From contig NC_014253.1 of the NCBI RefSeq assembly GCF_000196655.1, positions 558,001-622,000 on the forward strand: a DNA stretch of 64,000 nucleotides. Reading direction: 5' to 3'. This document shows, in pieces, positions 37,593-45,940 of this stretch; the stretch's first letter is position 1, and every line of letters begins with the position of its first letter. The notes below the pieces were generated by a model. The model ran no database searches. It was not told where the DNA came from and saw only the letters and a program-made list of their open reading frames with translations. Source of the DNA: Methanohalobium evestigatum Z-7303. Its GTDB lineage: Archaea; Halobacteriota; Methanosarcinia; Methanosarcinales; Methanosarcinaceae. The translations under genes and the position numbers were made by a program.

Positions 37593-38045
37593 CATATTTT
37601 CAATTTTGCATTTATGTGGCTCTGCTCGTCAAAGGGTGCTACGTTAATATTAGATGGGGTTCTAAAACCCCTCACAACTTAAATGTGGAATTAATCCAAA
37701 TAATCCTCTAAAAACCCGTCAAATCTTCGTGATAATTCTGACAAACCCTTTGATATCATCGACAAAACAAAGGATACAATATTCAGTAGATAACATATCA
37801 AAAACAATGGACTTACGATAACCCATTTAAACTTATTTTTCTTATTCTCTATATTTTTTATTTTATTTCTATATATACCTATATTCATAAGTTTCTAATA
37901 TAATCTAATTAAATCCAATTATTATTTGTTTTCGCTTATTGTTATTGCAACTTCTAAAAATAGCTGTGAAATATTTATTAACTGTTTTTTTCTATATAAA
38001 TTATTGAGAAATTAGGAGTTCAGATTATAAGGTCAAGGTGTAACC
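37593..38045. other. Intergenic region after the integrase with a GC hairpin
   Basis: A short perfect hairpin GGGGTT-ctaa-AACCCC (37656-37671) follows the integrase by 64 bases and may be its terminator. The rest is AT-rich and holds only one doubtful minus-strand frame (37691-37888). A TATA-like TATATAAATTATT near 37993 probably serves the rightward block, with AAGGTG before the ATG at 38046. Confidence 0.45.
37691..37888 (-). CDS. Doubtful small membrane protein
   Basis: A 65-residue frame with basic N-terminus and one strong membrane helix (VSPLFLICYLLNIVSFVL), followed by an amphipathic tail. No ribosome-binding site is clear, and AT-rich sequence produces such frames by chance. It would be transcribed toward the integrase. 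Confidence 0.3.
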   Translation of the reverse strand: MNIGIYRNKIKNIENKKNKFKWVIVSPLFLICYLLNIVSFVLSMISKGLSELSRRFDGFLEDYLD

Positions 38046-38648
38046 ATGAGAATCTCAAAACAACAGAAATTCAACATCAGACTGGTAGTAGGAATACTTG
38101 TAGCTATTACATTCGTTTCTCTAGTGCTGCTGTTTGCAGACCTCAACATCATAGAATCGATGTTTTTTGTTGCAGCTGTAGCAGGTATAATTACAATGGT
38201 CCTTAATGATGCAAGGAAACTGACAGACAGAGAAAAAAATCTGATAGCATCCAAACTCGAACCGTACAATAAACTAAAACATGCAAACGTTCAGACAGTA
38301 ACCTATCCGGAAGATCTGTTAAAAAAGACCAATCCTCCATATACAAGCTATTTTATCTGCAAAAACTGCAAGAAACCAATCGGGATAAACATATACGGCC
38401 ACAAGCGATACATCAACTTCATACAGAACAAGATGACAAACATCCTGCTGGTTTTGACATTCTTTGTATATATGGTTTTTACACCATTGATACCTCACTA
38501 CATCAATTCAGCTGTTTTCTTCGTACTGGTGATGACTTTCATCACGATAAACGCCAGCAACAGATATGCACACCGGTTTTACGATAACAGGTCTTTGAAT
38601 TCTGTTTTTGACAACAGGCCATTGAGGTGGTTCTATGAACATGTCTAA
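38046..38648 (+). CDS. Four-TM protein with a CxxC pair, first gene of the rightward block
   Basis: A 200-residue membrane protein: two helices at about 10-55, a soluble middle with FICKNCKKPIG, and two helices at about 130-175. I do not recognise a family by sequence. Its size and four-helix topology, and its place directly before a spike-like surface protein, recall the VP3-type matrix protein of pleolipoviruses; this is inference. Its stop overlaps the next gene by 14 bases, so translation is coupled. Confidence 0.7.
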   Translation: MRISKQQKFNIRLVVGILVAITFVSLVLLFADLNIIESMFFVAAVAGIITMVLNDARKLTDREKNLIASKLEPYNKLKHANVQTVTYPEDLLKKTNPPYTSYFICKNCKKPIGINIYGHKRYINFIQNKMTNILLVLTFFVYMVFTPLIPHYINSAVFFVLVMTFITINASNRYAHRFYDNRSLNSVFDNRPLRWFYEHV

Positions 38649-40464
38649 AAATACATTCCTCCGAACTATAATATTAATTTCAGCTGCACTTGTACTACTT
38701 GCAGGATCTGCCAGTGCAACAAACGAGAGTATAACCATCAGTTCACCATCAAACGGTACTACTTTCGAGCATGGAGAAACTGTAACAGTTTATGCACAGA
38801 CCACAGATCCGGACATGACAAAACCCATGCTTCAAACCTCTAACAACCTAGGCACATGGGATCCGATGGACCAGATAGATAACAACCTATTTGTCAAAAC
38901 CTGGAACACTTCATCTCTTGAAAACAAAAACGAATCCTACATAATCTCTGTAAAATCATCTCTTTCTGAGCAGGAATATTTCGACTCAATAGACATAGAA
39001 ATCGAAGAGTCAGATATAACCCATGAATCCGGTTCTGATACCAAAAACCTGACAGTTGACGGTCTGAAGGACGGAAATACCTACAATATCAACGGGTCCA
39101 TATGGGTACAGGTAGTGGATGAAGACACGACCAATCCGGTATCCAACCCCAATATCAAAATCCAAAATCCAAGTATCCTCAACACCTACGAAGGTACTGA
39201 ATCCGGACTCGTGAAATTGGACTGGATGAACCTTGACGGTGAACAGCTGGACCCCGGCAAATACATGGTCTCTATCACAGCTGAAGGCTACAACAAAGAA
39301 GAATACCTGGTAAACCTCGAAGAACCAGAAGAAGAGGAGCCAGAAGAACCTGAACTTGATGTCATGGGTCTGGATAACAGGGTACTTGTCAACTCCAAGA
39401 CCGATATATGGGTGATGGACAGCGAGACAGGTGAACCGGTAGAGGATGCAACTATCAAGATGGTTGACAAGGAATCTAATACCGTCATAAGGTCCGAGAA
39501 AACCACCGATTACGGCGAGGTATACTGGCACTGGGATATAGCGGGATACTTTACTGTAGTTGTATCCAAACCGGGTTATGACAAAGAAACAACTTCTGTT
39601 AGAGTGGTCCATGAATCCGACATAGGTACACATCCTGATTTTGATGATTCTGAATCCACTAGTTCAGATGATAGTTCAGGTTCGGATAATGGCAATGATG
39701 GAAGTGACACAGATACCCAGGACAAGGATGAAGACCTGACACTCAGAGAAGTCCAGCAGTACCTTGACGAGAACCACAAGATCAACGGTGAATCCTACCA
39801 AATCATGAGTCCGAATGAAGTTGAAAGGATTGAAAAGAGGTCATATCAGAGGGGTTACCAGAACGGTACAGCAGCTGCAAAAGAAGAGGAGGGGCCTATT
39901 GCAGGACTGATACTCAGTAACCCTGCGATAGCTGTTCTGATTGCGGTAGCTTTAGGAGGTCTGTCTTTTGCAGGTGGTGCCAAGGTCGGTAATGTTAGGG
40001 ATCTAAACCTCAACCCCTCCAGCCTGATACCTGACAGGAATCCTCATGATGAAGACGAAGACGACCTCATAATGAACAATGAAGATGTTCCTGACATCCA
40101 GATACCCTATACATCAAAACCAGAACAATCCAGTACAGATGATAACAATGAAGAAGACCAGAGCACCGGCAAAGAACAGGAAGAAACACAGCAACATTCC
40201 TCCGACACGGATGAGAAAACAGAAGAAAGACTCATGGAACTCCTGACACCCAAACAAAAAAAGGAACTTTTGAAATCTATAGAGTCAGAAGACCAGTCTA
40301 ACCAGGAAGTATCAGATTCTGGCCCGGATATTCCCGAAGAACCGAGCCCTGAAGAGCTCGCCGGTGAACAAAAACAAAAGTCAAAACCAAAACCTGTACA
40401 ACCCTTTGACACCAGTGAATACGATGAACTCGCAGAAAAGATGCAGAACAAAGGGGGGTGGTAA
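38635..40464 (+). CDS. Large surface protein with signal peptide, Ig/carboxypeptidase-regulatory-like domains and TM anchor
   Basis: A 609-residue protein. A signal peptide (1-29, ending AGSASA) is followed by an Ig-like domain starting ITISSPSNGTTF, two domains of the carboxypeptidase-regulatory type (one beginning SIWVQVVDEDT, the next DIWVMDSETGEPVEDA), an Asp/Ser linker, one membrane helix at about 420-446, and a 160-residue acidic cytoplasmic tail rich in Gln, Glu and Lys. So most of it faces outward. It could be a virion spike or a cell-surface adhesin. The long inner tail is larger than known pleolipovirus spikes have. Confidence 0.75.
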   Translation: MNMSKNTFLRTIILISAALVLLAGSASATNESITISSPSNGTTFEHGETVTVYAQTTDPDMTKPMLQTSNNLGTWDPMDQIDNNLFVKTWNTSSLENKNESYIISVKSSLSEQEYFDSIDIEIEESDITHESGSDTKNLTVDGLKDGNTYNINGSIWVQVVDEDTTNPVSNPNIKIQNPSILNTYEGTESGLVKLDWMNLDGEQLDPGKYMVSITAEGYNKEEYLVNLEEPEEEEPEEPELDVMGLDNRVLVNSKTDIWVMDSETGEPVEDATIKMVDKESNTVIRSEKTTDYGEVYWHWDIAGYFTVVVSKPGYDKETTSVRVVHESDIGTHPDFDDSESTSSDDSSGSDNGNDGSDTDTQDKDEDLTLREVQQYLDENHKINGESYQIMSPNEVERIEKRSYQRGYQNGTAAAKEEEGPIAGLILSNPAIAVLIAVALGGLSFAGGAKVGNVRDLNLNPSSLIPDRNPHDEDEDDLIMNNEDVPDIQIPYTSKPEQSSTDDNNEEDQSTGKEQEETQQHSSDTDEKTEERLMELLTPKQKKELLKSIESEDQSNQEVSDSGPDIPEEPSPEELAGEQKQKSKPKPVQPFDTSEYDELAEKMQNKGGW

Positions 40465-40467
40465 GAA

Positions 40468-40788
40468 ATGAGTGAAACCCTACATCCCACTACTTTCCGT
40501 TTACCCCAGAGTTTCCTGGACCACTGCGACAGGATAGCAGATGCACTCAACAAATCAAACCTTGGTGACAGGCAGTACTGCAGGAACGATATAGCATACA
40601 TGATCTTTAATCACCACATTAAAAAGGTCTATGGAAACCCGATAAGCAACGAGATATTCGAGATGATATTCAACAACCTTGATGATCCGGATATCATCGA
40701 TGCACACACTGTCAGAGGTATAGCAAAGAAGATATCTGACAAAGACGTAGACCAGGATTTCTTTGAGAAAATAGCAGGGTGTCTCTAA
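40468..40788 (+). CDS. Small protein, possibly ribbon-helix-helix at its N-terminus
   Basis: A 106-residue soluble protein. TTFRLPQSFLDHCDRIAD at the start has the strand-helix pattern of ribbon-helix-helix DNA-binding proteins, but the fit is weak. The rest is helical. It sits 3 bases after the surface protein and overlaps the next ATG (TAATG). Confidence 0.55.
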   Translation: MSETLHPTTFRLPQSFLDHCDRIADALNKSNLGDRQYCRNDIAYMIFNHHIKKVYGNPISNEIFEMIFNNLDDPDIIDAHTVRGIAKKISDKDVDQDFFEKIAGCL

Positions 40789-41579
40789 TGAAGATGCCGA
40801 ATCCTTCTGTCACAATGTTTGTAGTACTCTTCTTCCTTGCAGCTGCATTTGGTACACCTGAAAGCAGTAAACATCTTGTAGAGGGGTTGAATGTCATATC
40901 AAACGGTGTTCTGGAGATACCTCCAACAATAGAGGTTCCAGTTATAGGTCAGTATCTGCTGCTTATAATAGGATTTGTAACCCTTGTCAATGGTCTGGAC
41001 CTGCATTTTAAGGAGAACTATTCACCCAAAATACTGGGTTCTGGATTTGAACATCCCTACGCTTACAACGGTGATTACATGGTCCACTCCGGGTTCTGTA
41101 TGGCAGGTGCTGAAGGCTGTGCATCTCCTGTACCAAGACCCGGAACACACATTATAATAGCTCCTGGAACTCATGTGCATCGTATAGCAGGAAACCACCT
41201 AATAGTTACTGCTAACGTCATGGAGAACACACCGTTAGATGAAACTCCTGTAGAGCTTAAACAAAAATTGAGAAGCATGAAAGGTATGGTATTCGGTCCC
41301 AAATCATCTGCAATAGGTTTCCTGAGTACCAGAGAACTTGAGAAATATAAGAAGTTCGAGGTAACCAACCCCAATACTAACAAAAAGGAATACGTCAACG
41401 TCAACACGTTCATTCAGGAAGAGCTTATGGGTTTCAACAAATCCTATGATGTAATCTTCCAGGTAGCAAATAACGAGACAAAAGGTGTGTCCAAGTTCCT
41501 CGGAATGATAACCAGTATAGGCAAAGAGTCAGCCAGGAACAGAAATGACGGGTTCCTGAAACGGCACCTGTTGAGGTGA
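40788..41579 (+). CDS. Membrane-anchored protein of the rightward block
   Basis: A 263-residue protein starting at ATG 40788 (TAATG junction, AGGGTG upstream). Two N-terminal helices (about 8-24 and 50-68) are followed by a soluble region with HIIIAPGTHVHRIAGNHLIVTAN and a mixed C-terminal domain. The related gene at 41584 has the same layout (two helices, then FGPKSMVHMAGNTLIFLG), so the two are probably paralogues. Function unknown; a virion membrane protein or ATPase partner is possible. Confidence 0.65.
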   Translation: MKMPNPSVTMFVVLFFLAAAFGTPESSKHLVEGLNVISNGVLEIPPTIEVPVIGQYLLLIIGFVTLVNGLDLHFKENYSPKILGSGFEHPYAYNGDYMVHSGFCMAGAEGCASPVPRPGTHIIIAPGTHVHRIAGNHLIVTANVMENTPLDETPVELKQKLRSMKGMVFGPKSSAIGFLSTRELEKYKKFEVTNPNTNKKEYVNVNTFIQEELMGFNKSYDVIFQVANNETKGVSKFLGMITSIGKESARNRNDGFLKRHLLR

Positions 41580-41583
41580 ATAC

Positions 41584-42411
41584 ATGAAGCTATCCAAGAA
41601 ACTCATTTTTTTCCTTATCTTTTTAGCAGTCATAGTGGTTGCAATATTCTGGCTCGATATGCTCGGGTCCGAACCTGTGCCTGTCATGGTAGTGGCATTT
41701 GGAACATACGCATTCATGTTCATCCTCAAACTCAATGCAGACGGCTACTTCTCATATTACAGTGAAAAGGTAGCTTTCCTTGACGAGGATCCGAAAGAGA
41801 AGAAAGACAATGCCAAATCCTACAAACCTCTTAACAACCCTATACCCAGATATTACCAGATCCATAAGGAACCCGCCGACCATCCCAAAGTAAAACACTG
41901 GGTTTGGACATACAACGGATACAACAGGGGTTTCCAGACAAAACCCGGCAACAAACTGTTCTTCGGGCCGAAGTCCATGGTTCACATGGCAGGTAACACC
42001 CTTATCTTCCTCGGCAGGAAGCGGAGAATCAGCCATAAAGCCTTCTTCGAGTATATCGGCAGGGATAAACAGATTTTCGACCAGGCTGTACTGGGCCAGT
42101 ACATGAAGATATACGTCCCTGAACCCCTCAAATCCGAAGAATACGATAACATGAAATCCGTTATAAACGGTCACGATTTCAAGGACGACAAGTTCAATGA
42201 AGTTATTTACTGGTTAGTGGACATGATACCCCTCAAGAATAAATCATTAGATAATCTCAAGAAAGCCATCAACTCAAAGATCGAGTTTTCAGAGGATGTA
42301 ACCGGAGGTATGAAGCGTACTGCATTCAATATAGACACCACACTCGGCTACAAGAGGACCGAGTTCAAGCGTTCTGAAAACTATGACGATGATAACAAAG
42401 AGGATATCTGA
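41584..42411 (+). CDS. Second membrane-anchored protein, paralogue-like
   Basis: A 275-residue protein with two membrane helices near the N-terminus (8-25, 32-50) and a cytoplasmic domain. The stretch FFGPKSMVHMAGNTLIF parallels IIIAPGTHVHRIAGNHLIV in the preceding gene. Its last base is the first base of the ATPase ATG (TGATG), so the membrane protein and ATPase are made together and may form a complex at the membrane. Confidence 0.65.
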   Translation: MKLSKKLIFFLIFLAVIVVAIFWLDMLGSEPVPVMVVAFGTYAFMFILKLNADGYFSYYSEKVAFLDEDPKEKKDNAKSYKPLNNPIPRYYQIHKEPADHPKVKHWVWTYNGYNRGFQTKPGNKLFFGPKSMVHMAGNTLIFLGRKRRISHKAFFEYIGRDKQIFDQAVLGQYMKIYVPEPLKSEEYDNMKSVINGHDFKDDKFNEVIYWLVDMIPLKNKSLDNLKKAINSKIEFSEDVTGGMKRTAFNIDTTLGYKRTEFKRSENYDDDNKEDI

Positions 42412-43376
42412 TGCATTTTACAGGTACACAGCAGAAAAAGACACCTTCACCGAGACAGAAAGGCAAGAACTGGTACCGCAAATGGTTGTTCCAGCTGCAC
42501 AAGGAACATCTCATCAGGTATCTGGACGAGAGATGGGAGCCTGAGGAGCACAGCACCATTATCAGCGATTTCTACGAAGATCCATACCTTGGTTACCTGG
42601 TGATTACGGATTATTTGTCCAATCTGGAAGACCCGACAAAGAACTTCTGGAAGATGATAAATGTCATCAGAAAACCAGGACAGGATGTAATCCTGATATC
42701 CGGTTCAAAGGGTTCAGGCAAGACATACGAGGGTTGGAGGCTGCTTCATGCACTCAGAAAAGAATACAAGGTTTACTGGGTCGGTCCACCTATCAACCTT
42801 CCTGAATGGGCGGGATACGTGGCTACACTAGACCATCTACCCCAGAATGCAGTAGGTCTTGTGGACGAATCGGCTATCTTCATGAACTCACGCAGATCCA
42901 TGAGTAAAGACAATGTTGAATCCACTGAGTTACTTGCAGTAGCCAGACACCAGGGTAGGAAAGTTATCTTTATCACCCAGAACACATCCAGGTCTGACAA
43001 TTCATTGACAATCTGGGCCGATGTGCATATCATCAAACCCTATACATCATTATACGGTAAGCAGACCGAGAGAGAAATAGTGTTTGACAAGAGGGACCAG
43101 TATTTTGAACCAAAAAACAGAGAATGGTCATACGTCAAATCCACTGATCTAAAGTACTGCACATATAAAGGGTATGAACTGGATTTCTATGATGAGAAAA
43201 TCGGTACTCCGTTCTCGGTGTTTGAAAATGAGGATATGGCGATGCAGTATGCAGAAGCGATGGCAGAACAGGGTTATGGTGCCAAATCGATACAAAAAGT
43301 GATGAGAATGAAAGGTATGGATAAAGGTCAGGATTTCTGGCAGGATATTATTGACCAAATCAATCCTGGACAGTAA
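42411..43376 (+). CDS. P-loop ATPase of the HerA/FtsK/Zot type
   Basis: A 321-residue ATPase with Walker A GSKGSGKT (98-105), Walker B AVGLVDES (147-154) and a sensor glutamine in VIFITQNTS (Q190), the arrangement of viral packaging or extrusion ATPases and of Zot/pI of filamentous phages. No membrane segment is present; the two preceding genes supply membrane anchors. Pleolipoviruses and other membrane-enveloped archaeal viruses carry an ATPase at the end of the structural block, as here. It ends 17 bases inside the convergent regulator gene. Confidence 0.8.
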   Translation: MHFTGTQQKKTPSPRQKGKNWYRKWLFQLHKEHLIRYLDERWEPEEHSTIISDFYEDPYLGYLVITDYLSNLEDPTKNFWKMINVIRKPGQDVILISGSKGSGKTYEGWRLLHALRKEYKVYWVGPPINLPEWAGYVATLDHLPQNAVGLVDESAIFMNSRRSMSKDNVESTELLAVARHQGRKVIFITQNTSRSDNSLTIWADVHIIKPYTSLYGKQTEREIVFDKRDQYFEPKNREWSYVKSTDLKYCTYKGYELDFYDEKIGTPFSVFENEDMAMQYAEAMAEQGYGAKSIQKVMRMKGMDKGQDFWQDIIDQINPGQ

Positions 43377-43824
43377 TCAAAGCTTTTTCTTGATTCAGTT
43401 TTTCTATTTGGTCATCAATTTCTTTTTTCTTATCTTCCAGTATTTGGATTCTTTTTTTGATATATTCTTCTGACGTCCTAATATATGAACTTATTTTTTC
43501 TTCTTTTGGGTTTCGAAGGTTTAGACTTTCTCCATTTTTCATTTTCTCGTGAAGTTTTGGAAATACTTTTTTACCAACTTCACCTAAAACGTAATAGTTC
43601 TTGCAATTGTTTCTAGGTGTAATGTATTTTTTTCTGATAAGGTAGCCATAGTTTGCCATCTTGTTGAGGGTTTTTACGAGGGAGTTTTTACTAACATCTA
43701 ACCGTTTGTGAAGTGTATTTAAATCAGCCTTATCAGCAAAAGGGTCTTTTTTCCTTTCTTCTTCTATTTTTATCACTTCACCTAGTATCCGATATTTAAG
43801 AGCGTTGTGGATATGGTAAGCCAT
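43360..43824 (-). CDS. Winged-helix transcription regulator with C-terminal coiled coil
   Basis: A 154-residue protein. LNTLHKRLDVSKNSLVKTLNKMANYGYLIRKK (here its core SKNSLVKTLNKMANYGYL) is a helix-turn-helix with wing; the last 45 residues form a charged coiled coil, probably for dimerisation. It is a candidate regulator of the element, for example of the repeat-bearing promoters at 51.3 and 52.9 kb. GGGAGGAT precedes its ATG. The stretch 43825-43922 between it and the pilin gene is AT-rich promoter sequence for this gene's own start. Confidence 0.78.
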   Translation of the reverse strand: MAYHIHNALKYRILGEVIKIEEERKKDPFADKADLNTLHKRLDVSKNSLVKTLNKMANYGYLIRKKYITPRNNCKNYYVLGEVGKKVFPKLHEKMKNGESLNLRNPKEEKISSYIRTSEEYIKKRIQILEDKKKEIDDQIEKLNQEKALITVQD

Positions 43825-43922
43825 TTTATCCTCCCATACAAACTAAATAAATTAATTGTTTTGTATGATAACATATATATTATCATGCATGATGTTTTTT
43901 ATAAGTTATCCTTAAAAGACCG

Positions 43923-44813
43923 TTATTGCCATTCATCAAATAACTTCTCGCTGCCATCACCAAAAATGAATTTAACTGATATGTCTTCTTTACCAGGACC
44001 ACCTTTGGCAATTTCATCAGAAATAATTAAAAAATGGTTAATGCCTTCAGGGACATTTATGTTCTCATTAGTAAATTCTCTTTCATTTATTTTTATATTG
44101 TTATATCCTACTGGACCATCTTCATTTACAAGGTATAATTCAATATTATCTATAGTCACTTCACCCTCATTAACACTAAAACTAAAGTTAAAATTAGCTC
44201 CATTTTTATTTACAGAATCATCAACATATTTCACACGTTCCGATGCATTCACTGTACCGTCACCGTTACCATTACCATTTCCGTTTCCATCTCCTCCATC
44301 GTCACCATCACCAGAACCATCACCGGTTCCTACCTTTGAACTCGTCAGAACACCATTTTCAATAACGGTACTGGATTTAGTGTGGATAAGAGTAAATTCG
44401 ATGTCTTTATCATAAGTCACTTCCTGACCGAATTCTTCAGAAATATCCACCGAAATGGTATCAGCAATCTGCCACGTATCTTTATTATGGAAATCATCTT
44501 TGATTTCATTACCTGTATAAGATTTCCTTGTGTCATTGACCTCAACTATCAGTTTCAGGTCCTCTGTACTAAGCTTCTCCCCACCTTCATGCCTTATGTG
44601 GATTTTATCCGTATAATTGTTGGGCCACCCATCGACATCGATATGAGGTTCTTCAACAGGGTCAAGCATAGAAAAAACAGATACAGCTATGATAGCAAAT
44701 ATTAGGACAGCAATACCTGTCATCAGGATTTCGCCGATAATACTAGAGACTGCTTCATCATCGGATACAAGGTCAGATAAGCTGCGCATTTGTTGATGGT
44801 TTAATCCATCCAA
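43923..44813 (-). CDS. Archaeal type IV pilin-like protein with Gly/Asn/Asp linker
   Basis: A 296-residue protein with an archaeal pilin N-terminus: SDDEAVSSIIGEILMTGIAV then a hydrophobic helix (to about residue 50), cleaved in the family by PibD/EppA-type peptidase. The outer domain has the pilin hallmark IHIRHEGGEKLSTEDLKL. A low-complexity Gly/Asp/Asn stretch (about residues 183-203) is encoded by a slippage-prone repeat and separates a second beta domain. It is the last gene of the leftward envelope block. Confidence 0.8.
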   Translation of the reverse strand: MDGLNHQQMRSLSDLVSDDEAVSSIIGEILMTGIAVLIFAIIAVSVFSMLDPVEEPHIDVDGWPNNYTDKIHIRHEGGEKLSTEDLKLIVEVNDTRKSYTGNEIKDDFHNKDTWQIADTISVDISEEFGQEVTYDKDIEFTLIHTKSSTVIENGVLTSSKVGTGDGSGDGDDGGDGNGNGNGNGDGTVNASERVKYVDDSVNKNGANFNFSFSVNEGEVTIDNIELYLVNEDGPVGYNNIKINEREFTNENINVPEGINHFLIISDEIAKGGPGKEDISVKFIFGDGSEKLFDEWQ

Positions 44814-44833
44814 CTATAAATATTTAATTAAAG

Positions 44834-45130
44834 TCAGACATCAGGCAGACCTGTAAAAGCTACTTCTGCAGCTTTAAGCATTATAATAATCAGTATCAAC
44901 AGAGGCACCATATACTGTATGGTCATGGTTCTGTCATAGAACATCAGCATAACTGCAGCCGGTATCAGCACAAACCATATTGAAGATATGGTCTGGAATA
45001 GAGTCCAGAGCGGTAAGCCGAACCATCCTAAACCAGACAGTATCACCTCTTTGTTCAGCAGCATCATTACAAAGTGGCTGAAACCGAGTACAGATATGAT
45101 TATTAATGGTAATCTGTACCGGCTTATCAT
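44834..45130 (-). CDS. Three-TM small membrane protein
   Basis: A 98-residue protein that is almost entirely three membrane helices (about 7-25, 38-60, 72-90). Not recognised. It starts one base after the stop of the preceding gene (TGATATG), so it is cotranslated with the secreted protein at 45132. Confidence 0.65.
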   Translation of the reverse strand: MISRYRLPLIIISVLGFSHFVMMLLNKEVILSGLGWFGLPLWTLFQTISSIWFVLIPAAVMLMFYDRTMTIQYMVPLLILIIIMLKAAEVAFTGLPDV

Positions 45131-45131
45131 A

Positions 45132-45749
45132 TCAGATACCTCCGAATATACTGAATTTCAGGCTTTCCATACCTGTATCTCTGTTTATTATACGGTCTTT
45201 GAGCCGGTTGGATACTTCTACACGTTCTCTGAATCCGAGCTCTCCATCTTCTGTTCTCTCAAGCACAAACTCGATATCATCAGTAGTGACCTGTGCTTTC
45301 ACATCCACTTCACCGTTATGTGATTCAACAAAACCCTGGTTCTTGACCAGATAGAACTTCTCATCTGTATCGACTACCCTTATAGAAGCTGCCTTAACAT
45401 CGTGTTCGTCCATGAAATCGCTAATCTTGTCGATGTTCTCTCTATTTCCTACTCTATCTTCTACTTCTTCAAGGGTTTCTCCATCTTCATCCAATTCGGA
45501 TTCACTCCTGTTGACTCTATCCTTATCTCTGTCAGTGGACCTGTTGAACTGTGGATCTCCCTGAGGGCTTGAATTGTTTACAGCTTCACCGAACATATTC
45601 TCAGCTCTTTCAGCCACACCGCCTACAAAATCTTCCACTCCTCCAAAGAAACCGGCACTGATTGACTCCTGATCTGCAACAGATATAGGACTTGCAGCAA
45701 ACGATATTATCAGTAACATTGCCAGAGTTTGTTTCAATCTATTATCCAT
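45132..45749 (-). CDS. Secreted or surface protein with signal peptide
   Basis: A 205-residue protein starting at ATG 45749 (GAGGTGAT upstream). The signal peptide MDNRLKQTLAMLLIISFAA is followed by a charged linker (DRDKDRVNRSESELDEDGE) and a globular domain with VKAASIRVVDTDEKFYLV. No anchor at the C-terminus. Function unknown; a membrane- or virion-associated outer protein by context. Confidence 0.65.
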   Translation of the reverse strand: MDNRLKQTLAMLLIISFAASPISVADQESISAGFFGGVEDFVGGVAERAENMFGEAVNNSSPQGDPQFNRSTDRDKDRVNRSESELDEDGETLEEVEDRVGNRENIDKISDFMDEHDVKAASIRVVDTDEKFYLVKNQGFVESHNGEVDVKAQVTTDDIEFVLERTEDGELGFRERVEVSNRLKDRIINRDTGMESLKFSIFGGI

Positions 45750-45754
45750 ATATA

Positions 45755-45940
45755 TCACCTCACATATCTTACAAGGAGCAGCAAAATCCCGACTGCAATC
45801 ATCAGGTTCCAGTAGGGATTCCACATATTATATACTCCGAAACTCCTGAGTCCTTCCTGCAGGAATCCACCGGCCACCCATGTAGCAATCATAGCAAATA
45901 CTACCTTCTGGACACCGGTACCGGCAGGGATAAGACTCAT
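45755..45940 (-). CDS. Two-TM small membrane protein
   Basis: A 61-residue protein with two helices (about 10-28 and 40-58) and a central NMWNPYWNL loop. Its ATG overlaps the stop of the lipoprotein gene before it (ATGA), showing coupling. Holin-like in size and topology, but no evidence goes further than that. Confidence 0.62.
   Translation of the reverse strand: MSLIPAGTGVQKVVFAMIATWVAGGFLQEGLRSFGVYNMWNPYWNLMIAVGILLLLVRYVR

Noticed and set aside
38635-43376. Conjugation or type IV secretion operon
   Set aside because: The ATPase is small and of the packaging/Zot type, and no VirB4/TraG-like, relaxase or coupling protein is present.
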